Below are positions 7,994 through 16,406 of a stretch of DNA of 64,000 bases, piece by piece (positions within the stretch are counted from its first letter, which is position 1; each line of letters begins with the position of its first letter). Source of the stretch: Streptomyces lydicus (GTDB lineage Bacteria; Actinomycetota; Actinomycetes; Streptomycetales; Streptomycetaceae); NCBI RefSeq assembly GCF_000717345.1, contig NZ_JNZA01000006.1, forward strand, positions 157,139 through 221,138. Direction: 5' to 3'. A program made the translations under genes and the position numbers. Below the pieces are notes generated by a model. The model did no database searches and was not told the origin of the DNA. It was given only the letters and a program-made list of their open reading frames with translations.

Positions 7994-9262
7994 GTGCAGC
8001 GGCGGTACTTGAGCGTGGCGGCGGCGGCGATGGCGGCCTCCATGACGCTGACTCTGACCGGCTGCGGCAGCGGATCGGGCGACGGCGACGTCACCCTCAA
8101 GCTGATCGCGGCGGACTACGGCGACAGCGAGGCCAACGGCTCCCAGCACTACTGGGACGAGCTCACCCGCGCCTTCGAGAAGAAGAACCCCGGCATCAAG
8201 GTCGACGTCCAGGTCTACAGCTGGAAGGACGTCGACAAGAAGGTCGAGGACCTCGTCAAGGACGGCCACGCCCCGGACCTCGCCCAGATCGGCGCGTACG
8301 CCGACTACGCCGCCAAGGGCAAGCTCTACAGCGCCGACCAGCTGCTCTCCATCCCCACCCAGGCCAACTTCCAGCCCTCCCTCGCGGAGGCCGGCGAGTA
8401 CCAGCGGGTCCAGTACGGCATGCCCTTCGGCGCCAGCACCCGGCGGCTCTTCTACAACAAGAAGCTGTTCACCCAGGCCGGCATCACCGCCCCGCCGCAG
8501 AGCTGGAGCGACATAGCCCACGACGCCCAGCTGCTGAAGGCACGCGGCGTCAAGATGCCCTACGCGCTGCCGCTCGGCCCGGAGGAGACCCAGGCCGAGA
8601 CGCTGATGTGGATGCTCAGCGGGGGCGGCGGCTACACCGACAGCATCGGCAAGTACCGCATCGATTCGCCGGAGAACATCAAGACCTTCGACTGGCTGAA
8701 GGACAACCTCGTCGGCAAGGGCCTGACCGGCACCGACCCTGCCAAGCTCAACCGCGAGGACGCCTTCCAGGGCTTCGCCGACGGCGACGTCGGCATGCTC
8801 AACGGCCACCCCACCCTCATGAAGCAGGCCGCGGCCAAGGGCATCGACTACGGCACCGTCGAGCTGCCCGGCATCGACGGCAAGGCCAAGACCACCATGG
8901 GTGTCGCCGACTGGATGATGGCGTTCAAGCAGAACGGCCACCGCGCCGAGGCCGGCAAGTTCCTCGACTTCGTCTACAGCAACAAGAACGTCGAGAAGTT
9001 CTCCGGCGACTACGGCCTGCTGCCGGTCACCACCTCCGCCACGCAGGACATGCTCGCCGACGACAAGTACGCCAAGCTGCACGGCTTCCTCAAGCAGCTC
9101 GCCAACGCCGAGTTCTACCCGGCGAACAAGACCTCCTGGCCGCTGGTCTCCAAGACCGTCAAGGCCAAGATGGGCGCCGCAGTCGGCCCTGACGGCAACC
9201 CGGCCGGCGTCCTCACCGACATCCAGAACACGGCGGACGAGGCCGACAACACCACGGGCTGA
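7994..9262 (+). CDS. Sugar-binding lipoprotein (ABC solute-binding protein, family 1)
   Basis: Predicted extracellular solute receptor of a carbohydrate ABC importer. The 422-residue precursor has a lipoprotein signal ending LTLTGC, with Cys24 as the lipidated residue, then a family 1 (MalE-like) fold: an ADYGDSEANGSQHYWDELT opening, DLAQIGAYADYAA, and MPFGASTRRLFYNKKLF, typical of sugar receptors. It is divergent from nagK and has no permease or ATPase genes beside it, so it must work with a distant transporter. Amino-sugar context suggests GlcNAc or chito-oligosaccharides, but this is inference. The GTG at 7994 gives a good signal peptide; AAAAAGGG lies 12 bases upstream, which is rather far, so the start is not certain. 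Confidence 0.85.
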   Translation: MQRRYLSVAAAAMAASMTLTLTGCGSGSGDGDVTLKLIAADYGDSEANGSQHYWDELTRAFEKKNPGIKVDVQVYSWKDVDKKVEDLVKDGHAPDLAQIGAYADYAAKGKLYSADQLLSIPTQANFQPSLAEAGEYQRVQYGMPFGASTRRLFYNKKLFTQAGITAPPQSWSDIAHDAQLLKARGVKMPYALPLGPEETQAETLMWMLSGGGGYTDSIGKYRIDSPENIKTFDWLKDNLVGKGLTGTDPAKLNREDAFQGFADGDVGMLNGHPTLMKQAAAKGIDYGTVELPGIDGKAKTTMGVADWMMAFKQNGHRAEAGKFLDFVYSNKNVEKFSGDYGLLPVTTSATQDMLADDKYAKLHGFLKQLANAEFYPANKTSWPLVSKTVKAKMGAAVGPDGNPAGVLTDIQNTADEADNTTG

Positions 9263-9499
9263 CGTTCCGTCGCGCCGCGTCGGGGGCGCGGCCGGGGCTC
9301 GCCCCGCCGCACCCCCACCCGCTACACTCCGAGGGAACTGATTACTCTCCGTAATCGTTGCCGTAACAAGGAACAAGCGGCGGCGGACAACGGGAGCGGC
9401 CGGTGGGGCACCGGTGGGCACCGGTGGGGCAGAGCTCTCAGGGCCCTCAGGGCCCTCAGGCCGAAGGGCCTGTCAGACCCTGCGCCTATCGTGGAAAAC

Positions 9500-9931
9500 G
9501 TGACAACGAGCGACAGCCCCGACACGGAGGACCCGCGCGGTGCGGAGAACGACTTGAGCGGTACGGGCGGCCCGGCCGGTGCGGAGAACCCGAGCGGCGC
9601 GGACGACCTGTGCGGTACGGACAACCTCGGCGGCGCGGACGACCTCGGCGGTACGGACGACTCCGGCGGCGCGGATGACCTCGGCGGTACGGGGAGCACG
9701 AGCGCCTCGGGTCTGTCCGCTCGGGACGAGGCCGTGCTCGCCGTGGAAAGCCGCTCCTGGCAGGGCCCCGGCCCGAAGGAGCGCGCCATCCGCGAGCAGC
9801 TCGGCATCTCCCCGACCCGCTACTACCAGCTCCTCAACGCCCTGCTCGACGACCCCCAGGCGCTCGCCCACGCCCCCGTCACGGTCAACCGCCTGCGGCG
9901 CGTACGCGACGCCCGCCGCGCCCGCCGCTGA
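9500..9931 (+). CDS. DUF3263 protein with repetitive acidic N-terminus
   Basis: A 143-residue protein of unknown function. The C-terminal 70 residues form a DUF3263 domain (LSARDEAVLAVESRSW, then SPTRYYQLLNALLDDPQAL, then VNRLRRVRDAR), a small helical domain with an HTH look found throughout actinobacteria and possibly nucleic-acid binding. The N-terminal half is disordered, Gly/Asp-rich and made of 12-residue repeats of the type GADDLGGTDDSG. GTG 9500 is preferred: TATCGT lies 7 bases upstream and there is no good ribosome site, which suggests a leaderless mRNA. An in-frame GTG at 9491 is the alternative. Confidence 0.7.
   Translation: MTTSDSPDTEDPRGAENDLSGTGGPAGAENPSGADDLCGTDNLGGADDLGGTDDSGGADDLGGTGSTSASGLSARDEAVLAVESRSWQGPGPKERAIREQLGISPTRYYQLLNALLDDPQALAHAPVTVNRLRRVRDARRARR
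9596..9730 (+). repeat. 36-bp coding tandem repeat in the DUF3263 gene
   Basis: Two full units and one partial unit of 36 bases encode GADDLCGTDNLG, GADDLGGTDDSG and GADDLGGTG in frame. The part of the gene just before this holds more degenerate copies. Being in frame, it lengthens the acidic tail without disrupting the DUF3263 domain. Confidence 0.75.
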
Positions 9932-10229
9932 CACCGCCTGCCGGAAGCGCCGCTGACCCCGCCCACGCCGGCCCGCCGGTGGCCCGCCGTGCCGCCCGCG
10001 CCCGGGCCTGTCGCCCGGGTCGGTCTGGGCCCGTCGCCCGCTCCCGGACCCGTCGGCCGCCCGCGGGCCCGCCAGCCGGCCCCCGGGGATCCGTCCCCCG
10101 GACCTGCCGCCCGTGTCCCGCCCGCCCGCGGGCCCGCCGCCCACCCTCTCGCGCCTGACGTCCCGACCCGCCGGGGGCATGCGCCCGTGCCCCCGCCGTG
10201 CGCCCGGCCTTCGCCGGTAGGGTCGGCGC
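9932..10229. other. Intergenic low-complexity GC stretch
   Basis: About 300 bases between the DUF3263 gene and otsB. It is built from degenerate runs of GGGCCCG, CCGCCC and CCCGG with many possible hairpins. I see no credible gene. TAGGGT at 10218-10223, 6 bases before the otsB ATG, may be a -10 element. Confidence 0.5.
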
Positions 10230-11132
10230 ATGGGCAGCTCCCCGAACGTCGAGCCGACATCCGAACCCGAGCGTGCACCCGGCCGCCTGCCGACGCCGCG
10301 GACACCCGCAGGCCGCGACGGCCTCGCCGCGTTGCTGGCGCACCCCGAACGCGTCGTCGTGGCCCTCGACTTCGACGGCACCCTCGCTGACATCGTCCCC
10401 GACCCGGAGCAGGCCCGGGCCCACGAGGGCGCCGTCGCCGCGCTGGCCCGCCTCGTGCCCCATCTGCAAGCGGCCGCAGTGATCACCGGCCGGCCGGCCA
10501 CCGTGGCGGTCCGCCTCGGCGGTTTCGACTCGGTGCCCGGGCTGGAGCACCTCACCGTCCTCGGCCACTACGGCGCCGAGCGCTGGGAGGCGGCCACCGG
10601 TACGCTCCACGCTCCGCCGCCGCATCCCGGTGTCGCCGCCATACAGGCCGAACTCCCCGGCGTGCTGGACACCTCGGGGGTCTGGCACGGCACCTGGGTC
10701 GAGACCGCCATCGAGCGCAAGGGCGGCCGCGCCATCGCCGTGCACACCCGCCGCGCCGACGACCCCCAGGGCGCCTTCGAGCGGCTGCGCGGGCCGCTCA
10801 CCGAACTCGCCGAGCGCCATGGCCTGATCGTCGAGCCGGGCCGCTACGTGCTGGAGCTGCGCCCGCCGGGCATGGACAAGGGCGTCGCCCTCGCGGACTG
10901 GATCCGTGAGACCGGGGCAGCGACGGTCCTCTACGCCGGCGACGACCTTGGCGACCTGGCCGCCTTCGCCGCCGTCGAGGAACTCCGTGCGAAGGGGCTG
11001 ACGGGCGTCCTGGTCTGCAGCGGCAGCGACGAGGTGACCGAACTGGCGGACCGGGCCGACCTGGTGGTCGACGGTCCGGCCGGCGTGGTGGGCCTGTTGA
11101 CGGCCCTCGCGGAGCACCTCGACAACAGCTGA
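10230..11132 (+). CDS. otsB: Trehalose-6-phosphate phosphatase
   Basis: Removes phosphate from trehalose-6-P to give trehalose, an osmolyte and spore reserve. The 300-residue HAD-superfamily protein carries the nucleophile motif VVALDFDGTLADI (DxDGT) near residue 48, the TGR-type motif AAVITGRP, and the metal-binding YAGDDLGDLAAF motif near the C-terminus, with the trehalose phosphatase cap between them. otsA lies about 1.2 kb away on the opposite strand, with a deacetylase-like gene in between. The ATG has no clear Shine-Dalgarno sequence, and TAGGGT 6 bases upstream suggests a leaderless transcript. Confidence in function is high. Confidence 0.93.
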   Translation: MGSSPNVEPTSEPERAPGRLPTPRTPAGRDGLAALLAHPERVVVALDFDGTLADIVPDPEQARAHEGAVAALARLVPHLQAAAVITGRPATVAVRLGGFDSVPGLEHLTVLGHYGAERWEAATGTLHAPPPHPGVAAIQAELPGVLDTSGVWHGTWVETAIERKGGRAIAVHTRRADDPQGAFERLRGPLTELAERHGLIVEPGRYVLELRPPGMDKGVALADWIRETGAATVLYAGDDLGDLAAFAAVEELRAKGLTGVLVCSGSDEVTELADRADLVVDGPAGVVGLLTALAEHLDNS

Positions 11133-11231
11133 TCCACGACGCCCACCCACGACGCCCACCCACGCCACCCCCCCCACCCACGACGCCCGCGCACGACGCC
11201 CACGCCGTCCCGGCGTAGCGCCCGTCAGCCC

Positions 11232-12170
11232 CTAAGCCCCCTCCGCCGTGCCCGCGTAATGTGTCGCGATGTCGTCGCTGGTGGTCAGCCAGACGCCGGG
11301 GTGGTTCGTGACGTACTCCAGTGCCTCGTCGAGGTACTTGTGGCGGAAGGGCTGGCCGATGACGAAGGGGTGCAGGGCGAGCGACATCACGCGGCCGCCG
11401 TCCGCCGCGTCCTCGTGGAGCTGGTCCAGCTGGTCCTTGACGACGCGTACGAAGTCGGGGCCGGTGAGGCCCTTGCTGACGAAGAGTCCGATGTCGTTGA
11501 GCTCGACCGAGTACGGCACGCTCAGCATCCCGGGCACGTTCAGCCGGTAGGGCTGGTCGTCGTTGGTCCAGTCGAGGACGTAGTCGAGGCCGAGTTCGGC
11601 GAGCAGTTCCGGGGTGCGGAAGGTTTCGGTGAGGGCCGGGCCCATCCAGCCGCGCGGCCGCCGGCCGGTGGTCTTCTCCAGGGAGTCGAGCATCTCCACC
11701 AGATAGGCGCGCTCCTCCTCGGGCTCCATGTCGGCCTGGAAGGTGGAGTTGTTCTTGCCGTGGGCGAGCCAGGCCCAGTCCCGGGCGCGGCCCGCCTCGA
11801 TGATCTGCGGGTAGCGTTCCCCGGCCTCGGAGTTGAGCAGCGCGCTGGCGCGCAGGCCGTGCCGGTCGAGCGCCTTCAGCAGCCGCCAGAAGCCCACCCG
11901 GGGGCCGTAGTCGCGCCAGCCGTAGTTCAGCGGGTCCGGTGTCAGCCCGGCGGTGCCGGCGAAGGTGCTGGTCGAGGGGCGGTCGATCCGGTAGTGCTCG
12001 ATGTTCAGGCCGACGTAGAAGGCGACCCGGGCGCCGCCCGGCCACCGGATCGGCGCGCGCCCGACGATCGGGCTGTAGTCGTAGAGCGGGTGGTCCGAGT
12101 GGCTGCGGAGCTGGTTGTCCCCGTGGGGGCGGGGGTGGTTTTCCGGGGCGTTGTGGAGCGGGTCGTTCAT
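11232..12170 (-). CDS. Polysaccharide deacetylase family protein (PuuE/allantoinase-like)
   Basis: A NodB-fold protein of about 312 residues, in the branch that resembles Pseudomonas PuuE allantoinase more than chitin deacetylases. Visible motifs include RVAFYVGLNIEHY, LAHGKNNSTFQ at the position of a metal-binding His, a conserved RPRGWMGPALTETFRTPELL segment, and LALHPFVIGQP near the C-terminus. It has no signal peptide, so it acts in the cytoplasm and probably on a small C-N substrate rather than a polymer. I chose ATG 12170 because GAGGTG lies about 5 bases upstream; the in-frame GTG at 12179 overlaps that ribosome site. It lies between otsB and otsA without an evident functional link. 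The substrate is unknown. Confidence 0.75.
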   Translation of the reverse strand: MNDPLHNAPENHPRPHGDNQLRSHSDHPLYDYSPIVGRAPIRWPGGARVAFYVGLNIEHYRIDRPSTSTFAGTAGLTPDPLNYGWRDYGPRVGFWRLLKALDRHGLRASALLNSEAGERYPQIIEAGRARDWAWLAHGKNNSTFQADMEPEEERAYLVEMLDSLEKTTGRRPRGWMGPALTETFRTPELLAELGLDYVLDWTNDDQPYRLNVPGMLSVPYSVELNDIGLFVSKGLTGPDFVRVVKDQLDQLHEDAADGGRVMSLALHPFVIGQPFRHKYLDEALEYVTNHPGVWLTTSDDIATHYAGTAEGA

Positions 12171-12294
12171 GGGGCTCACCTCGTAAGCGCTGGGTGCCGT
12201 GGGGTCGTGGCAACCAGGCTCGAACCCTCACACTTGTGTGAGGCTCAAGGCGGCACGGTGTGACGCCGCTCACAGTGGCGCGGGTGGCGGTGGC

Positions 12295-13734
12295 TCAGCC
12301 GGTCAGCGCCCGCAGCTGCCGGAGGAACCACTGCGCCGGCGGCAGCGCGGTGGCCGCCGCCGTCAGCCGCTCGGTCCGCCGGCTGCGCTCCGTCGCGTCC
12401 ATGGTCAGCGCCTCGTGCAGCGCCTGCGCGGTGCCGGTGACGTCGAACGGGTTGACGGTCAGGGCGTCCGCGCCGAGCTCCTCGTGGGCGCCGGCCTCCC
12501 GCGACAGGACCAGGGCGCAGCCGCGGTCGGAGACCACCGGGATCTCCTTCGCGACGAGGTTCATCCCGTCGCGGATCGGGTTGACCAGCGCCACGTCGGC
12601 CAGCCGGTACGCGGCCAGCGACCGCGCGAAGTCGTCCTTCACGTGCAGCACGACGGGCCGCCAGTCGGCCGTGCCGAACTCCGCGTTGATCTCCTCGGCG
12701 AGCCGGCCGACCTCCGCGGTGTACTCGCGGTAGACGGCCAGATCCTGGCGCGACGGATAGGCGAAGGCGAGGTGCACGACGCGTTCGCGCCACGTGGGGC
12801 GGTCCGTCAGCAGCTGCCGGTAGGCGAGCATGCCCCGCACGATGTTCTTCGACAGCTCCGTCCGGTCCACCCGGACGATGGTCCTGCGTGCCGTCCCGTC
12901 CGGGCCGGTGCCGATCTCTTCGTGCAGCGCGGCCTTCCGTTCGGCGACGTCCGCCCGGTGCGACCGCTCCTGGAGGAATTCGGCGTCCGCGCCGAGGCCG
13001 TAGACCCCGATCCGGGTGCCGCGGGTGCCGCCGGTGACCGCGGCGCAGCAGGCGCTGAACGCGTCCGCCCAGCGGTGTGTGAGGAAGCCGAGCTGGTCGG
13101 CGCCCAGCATCCCGCGCAGCAGCTGCTCGGCGATGTCGTCCGGCAGCATCCGGAAGTACTCCGGCGGCGCCCACGGCGTGTGGGAGAAGTGCGCGATGCG
13201 CACGTCGGGCCGCAGGGCGCGCAGCAGGCCCGGCACCAGCGCCAGGTGGTAGTCCTGCACCAGCACCGCCGCGCCCTCGGCGGCCTCGTCGGCCAGGGCC
13301 TGCGCGAAGGCGCGGTTGTACGCCTCGTACGAGGTCCACTGCGCGCGGAACTCCGCGCCGAAGGCGGGCTCCAGCGGCGTCTGGTACAGCATGTGGTGGA
13401 CGAACCACAGCACCGAGTTCGCGATGCCGTTGTAGGCGTCGGCGTGCACGTCGGGCGGGATGTCCAGCATCCGGACGCGCTGTCCACCGGTGTCGGACGG
13501 ATCCAGTTTGCCGCCGCTGCGCCGTACGGCCTCCCGGTCGCCGTCCCCGAGCGCGGCGCACACCCACACCGCGTCGGTGTCGGGCCCGATCGCCGACAGT
13601 CCGGAGACCAGTCCGCCGCCGCCCCGCTTGGCGGTCAGCGTCCCGTCCTCTCCCAGGGCGTACGACACCGGTCCGCGGTTGGACGCGACGAGAACCTCGG
13701 CACCTGTCTGGACCGCATTGCGCTCGGAGACCAT
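12295..13734 (-). CDS. otsA: Trehalose-6-phosphate synthase (GT20)
   Basis: Joins UDP- or GDP-glucose to glucose-6-P to make trehalose-6-P. The 479-residue protein opens with VLVASNRGPVSY and the glycine loop KRGGGGLVSGL that binds phosphate groups, then FVHHMLYQTPLEP, VQDYHLALVPGLLR and HFSHTPWAPPEYFRMLPD in the active site. The C-terminal Rossmann half carries VNPIRDGMNLVAKE. The partner phosphatase gene otsB is 1.2 kb away on the plus strand. The start is unusual: the ATG lies inside a perfect 14-base palindrome (13732-13745) and has no Shine-Dalgarno sequence, so a leaderless message or start-site operator is likely. The gene gpgS lies 50 bases upstream on the same strand and may be cotranscribed. 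Confidence 0.93.
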   Translation of the reverse strand: MVSERNAVQTGAEVLVASNRGPVSYALGEDGTLTAKRGGGGLVSGLSAIGPDTDAVWVCAALGDGDREAVRRSGGKLDPSDTGGQRVRMLDIPPDVHADAYNGIANSVLWFVHHMLYQTPLEPAFGAEFRAQWTSYEAYNRAFAQALADEAAEGAAVLVQDYHLALVPGLLRALRPDVRIAHFSHTPWAPPEYFRMLPDDIAEQLLRGMLGADQLGFLTHRWADAFSACCAAVTGGTRGTRIGVYGLGADAEFLQERSHRADVAERKAALHEEIGTGPDGTARRTIVRVDRTELSKNIVRGMLAYRQLLTDRPTWRERVVHLAFAYPSRQDLAVYREYTAEVGRLAEEINAEFGTADWRPVVLHVKDDFARSLAAYRLADVALVNPIRDGMNLVAKEIPVVSDRGCALVLSREAGAHEELGADALTVNPFDVTGTAQALHEALTMDATERSRRTERLTAAATALPPAQWFLRQLRALTG

Positions 13735-13757
13735 GTCGCGACATGTAACCCGCGACA
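13732..13757. promoter_or_regulatory. Palindrome over the otsA start codon
   Basis: CATGTCGCGACATG at 13732-13745 is a perfect palindrome containing the otsA ATG. A second CGCGACA follows at 13751-13757, giving two direct copies 13 bases apart. It could be a repressor operator controlling otsA; the regulator is unknown. Confidence 0.45.
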
Positions 13758-13784
13758 GATCCGCGCAAACGTGCGGAGCGCGGG

Positions 13785-14747
13785 TCAGGCCGCGCGTCGC
13801 GCCGCGTACTCCGGGATTTCGGCCATCGGGGGGCGTTCCTCGGTGTCCACGTCGGTCGTGCGCGGGACGAAGCCCTGTTCGCCGCGGTCGAACTGGGTGA
13901 GGCGGGGGCGTACCAAGTGGCCGCGGGTGAGGCGGAGTTGGGCGGTGCGGTAGATGGCGGCGGCCATCCGTCCCAGGGCCTGGCTGTCCTGGTGGCGGTG
14001 TTTGCGGACGCCGACGTCCACCTGGGCCAGGGCGTCCAGGCCGACGGTGTGCAGGGCGTCGACGAGCAGGCCGAGCTCGACGCCGTAGCCGACGGGGAAG
14101 GGCAGGCGCTCCAGGAGGGAGCGGCGGGCCGCGTACTCGCCGCCGAGGGGCTGGACGAAACCGGCCAGCTGCGGCCAGTGCAGGTTGAGGACCGGGCGGG
14201 CGACGAGTTCGGTGACCCGGCCGCCCTGGCCGGCGCCGGCGGTGTGCGCCCCGGCCTCCAGGGGGCGGTCGTACATCGCCTTCACGAACTGGATCTCGGG
14301 GTCGGTCAGCAGCGGGCCGATGATCCCGGAGACGAAGGTGGCGGAGAACTCCCGCAGGTCGGCGTCGATGAAGCAGACGATGTCGCCGGAGGTGACCAGC
14401 AGCGAGCGCCAGAGGACCTCGCCCTTGCCGGGCAGTGCGGGCAGCCGGGGCAGGACGGTGTCGCGGTGCACGACCCGGGCGCCGGCCGCCGCCGCGACCT
14501 CGGCGGTGCGGTCGGTGGAGCCGGAGTCCAGCACCACCAGCTCGTCGACCAGGGGGACGGTCCCGGTCATCAGCTCGGCGCGGATCGTGGCGACGATCGC
14601 CCCGACCGTGGCCTCCTCGTCGAGCGCCGGCAGGACGACGCTGACCGTACGACCGGTCTGGCGCTTGGCTTCCAGCAGCTGCCCCAGTGGGCGGTCCGCG
14701 GCGGACCAGGAGCGGCTGGTCAGCCAGCGCTCCACCTCTTCCAGCAC
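13785..14747 (-). CDS. gpgS: Glucosyl-3-phosphoglycerate synthase (GT81)
   Basis: Transfers glucose from a nucleotide sugar to 3-phosphoglycerate, the first step to glucosylglycerate and, in mycobacteria, methylglucose lipopolysaccharide. The 320-residue GT-A enzyme shows VSVVLPALDEEATV, LVVLDSGSTDRTAEVA, LPGKGEVLWRSL and the metal-binding FIDADLREF motif, then GGEYAARRSLLERLPFPVGYGVE with the catalytic loop; RKHRHQDSQALGRMA near the C-terminus is typical of GpgS. The GTG is preceded by GAGAGG with suitable spacing. It lies 50 bases upstream of otsA on the same strand, grouping two pathways that put glucose into compatible solutes. No glucosylphosphoglycerate phosphatase is nearby. Confidence 0.9.
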   Translation of the reverse strand: MLEEVERWLTSRSWSAADRPLGQLLEAKRQTGRTVSVVLPALDEEATVGAIVATIRAELMTGTVPLVDELVVLDSGSTDRTAEVAAAAGARVVHRDTVLPRLPALPGKGEVLWRSLLVTSGDIVCFIDADLREFSATFVSGIIGPLLTDPEIQFVKAMYDRPLEAGAHTAGAGQGGRVTELVARPVLNLHWPQLAGFVQPLGGEYAARRSLLERLPFPVGYGVELGLLVDALHTVGLDALAQVDVGVRKHRHQDSQALGRMAAAIYRTAQLRLTRGHLVRPRLTQFDRGEQGFVPRTTDVDTEERPPMAEIPEYAARRAA

Positions 14748-14894
14748 GTGAACACCTCTCGCGTGTGATCCATCTCGCGGTTCGGACGACTATCTCAACT
14801 GTCAGGGCCTTCGGTTACAGTCTTGAACAACGCGGATGGCCATCGCATGTCGGGGTCACCGCAACAAACGCCTGGGTTTCGGCCCAGCGCCATA

Positions 14895-15045
14895 CCGCTC
14901 ATCCAGAGGGGCAGAGGGATACGGCCCGTTGAAGCCCCGGCAACCCTCCAGTCGGTCTTGCCGCGCCGAGCGCGCGCGAGGCTCCCGGCTAGGGAAGGTG
15001 CCAAATCCGTCTCGTGGCGAGATGCGTCGCGAGGAAGATGAGGAG
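14895..15045 (+). promoter_or_regulatory. SAM-I riboswitch (S-box)
   Basis: The S-box core is visible in order: CTCATCCAGAGGGGC, AGAGGGATACGGCCC, GAAGCCCCGGCAACCC, a variable GC-rich arm, GGTGCCAAATCC, a hairpin TCTCG-TGG-CGAGA, and the closing strand GGAAGATGAGG. CTCATC (14898-14903) pairs with GATGAG (15037-15042) to form P1. That closing strand runs into GAGGAG just before the coding region, so SAM binding should hide the ribosome site. The enzyme downstream is a threonine-synthase homologue, which is not itself in the methionine branch. Confidence 0.92.
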
Positions 15046-15061
15046 AAAGGGCCTCGCCTCC

Positions 15062-16354
15062 ATGGCTGTGCACAGCACCGAAACCGCCGCAAACACCCCC
15101 TCCGTCGCCCTGGGACCCGCCACCGCGCTGTCCTGCCGCGAATGCGGTGAACGGTTCGACCTCGGCCCCCTCTTCGCCTGCGCGACGTGTTTCGGGCCGC
15201 TCGAAGTCGCCTACGACCTGCCGAGCGGCGACCCCGAGAGCCTGAAGAAGCAGATCGAGGCCGGCCCGGACAACATCTGGCGCTATGCCCCGCTGCTGCC
15301 GGTGCCCACCGACGTCGCGGACAAGCCGAACCTCAACCCCGGCTTCACCAAGCTCGTCAAGGCCGACCGGCTCGCCGCCGAGCTGGGCGTCACCGGCGGC
15401 CTGTACGTCAAGGACGACTCCGGCAATCCGACGCACTCCTTCAAGGACCGCGTCGTCGCCATCGCCGTCGAGGCGGCCCGCGCCTTCGGCTTCACGACCC
15501 TGTCCTGCTCCTCCACCGGCAACCTCGCCGGGGCGGTCGGCGCCGCGGCCCGCCGCGCCGGCTTCAAGTCCTGCGTCTTCATCCCGCACGACCTGGAGGC
15601 CGGCAAGGTCGTCATGGCCGCTGTCTACGGCGGCGACCTGGTCGGCATCGAGGGCAACTACGACGACGTCAACCGCTTCTGCTCGGAGCTCATCGGCGAC
15701 CCGCTGGGCGAGGGCTGGGGCTTCGTCAACGTCAACCTGCGCCCGTACTACGGCGAGGGGTCCAAGACCCTCGCGTACGAGATCTGCGAGCAGCTCGGCT
15801 GGCAGCTGCCCGACCAGCTCGTCATCCCGATCGCGTCCGGCTCCCAGCTGACGAAGATCGACAAGGGGCTCAAGGAGCTGATCGCCCTCGGCCTGGTCGA
15901 GGACAAGCCGTACAAGATCTTCGGTGCCCAGGCGGAGGGCTGCTCCCCGGTGTCGACGGCCTTCAAGGCCGGGCACGACGTCGTACGCCCCCAGAAGCCG
16001 AAGACCATCGCCAAGTCGCTGGCGATCGGCAACCCGGCCGACGGCCCGTACGTGCTGGACATCGCCCGCCGTACGGGCGGCGCGGTCGAGGACGTCAACG
16101 ACGAGCAGATCGTGGACGCGATCAAGCTGCTGGCGCGGACCGAGGGGATCTTCGCGGAGACCGCGGGCGGCGTGACCGTCGGCGTCACCAAGAAGCTCAT
16201 CGAGGACGGCCTCCTCGACCCGTCCCTGACCACCGTCGTGCTCAACACGGGTGACGGACTCAAGACGCTTGACGCCGTCGCGCCGACCTCCGGGCCCACG
16301 GCCACGATCCGTCCGAACCTGGACGCGTTCCGCGCGGCCGGTCTCGCCGGCTGA
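15062..16354 (+). CDS. Threonine-synthase-like PLP enzyme under SAM control, probable O-phosphohomoserine-dependent homocysteine synthase
   Basis: A 430-residue fold-type II PLP enzyme of the threonine synthase family, which acts on O-phosphohomoserine. An N-terminal zinc ribbon (C25xxC28, C40xxC43) precedes the catalytic domain; the PLP lysine is K128 in GNPTHSFKDR, and the phosphate-binding loop reads CSSTGNLAGAVGAAA. It would be annotated as ThrC, but two things argue against simple threonine synthesis: a SAM riboswitch in front of it and a ThiS/MoaD-like sulfur carrier gene 52 bases behind. Sulfur transfer from the carrier thiocarboxylate to O-phosphohomoserine, giving homocysteine, fits better. 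I recall such a Streptomyces system described as MetM/MetO, but could not check identity. I chose ATG 15062; an in-frame ATG at 15038 lies inside the riboswitch P1 strand and is possible. Confidence 0.88.
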   Translation: MAVHSTETAANTPSVALGPATALSCRECGERFDLGPLFACATCFGPLEVAYDLPSGDPESLKKQIEAGPDNIWRYAPLLPVPTDVADKPNLNPGFTKLVKADRLAAELGVTGGLYVKDDSGNPTHSFKDRVVAIAVEAARAFGFTTLSCSSTGNLAGAVGAAARRAGFKSCVFIPHDLEAGKVVMAAVYGGDLVGIEGNYDDVNRFCSELIGDPLGEGWGFVNVNLRPYYGEGSKTLAYEICEQLGWQLPDQLVIPIASGSQLTKIDKGLKELIALGLVEDKPYKIFGAQAEGCSPVSTAFKAGHDVVRPQKPKTIAKSLAIGNPADGPYVLDIARRTGGAVEDVNDEQIVDAIKLLARTEGIFAETAGGVTVGVTKKLIEDGLLDPSLTTVVLNTGDGLKTLDAVAPTSGPTATIRPNLDAFRAAGLAG

Positions 16355-16406
16355 GCCGCGGCGCCCAGAACCCGTACTCCGTATTTCCTGTCCGGAAGGC
16401 AGAACC

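Noticed and set aside
7598..9421. A 607-codon minus-strand frame over the sugar-binding lipoprotein
   Set aside because: It is antisense to a clear lipoprotein gene and has a low-complexity product.
15014..15061. GTG 15014 as the start of the threonine-synthase-like gene
   Set aside because: It lies inside the riboswitch aptamer, so translation there would conflict with the conserved RNA fold.
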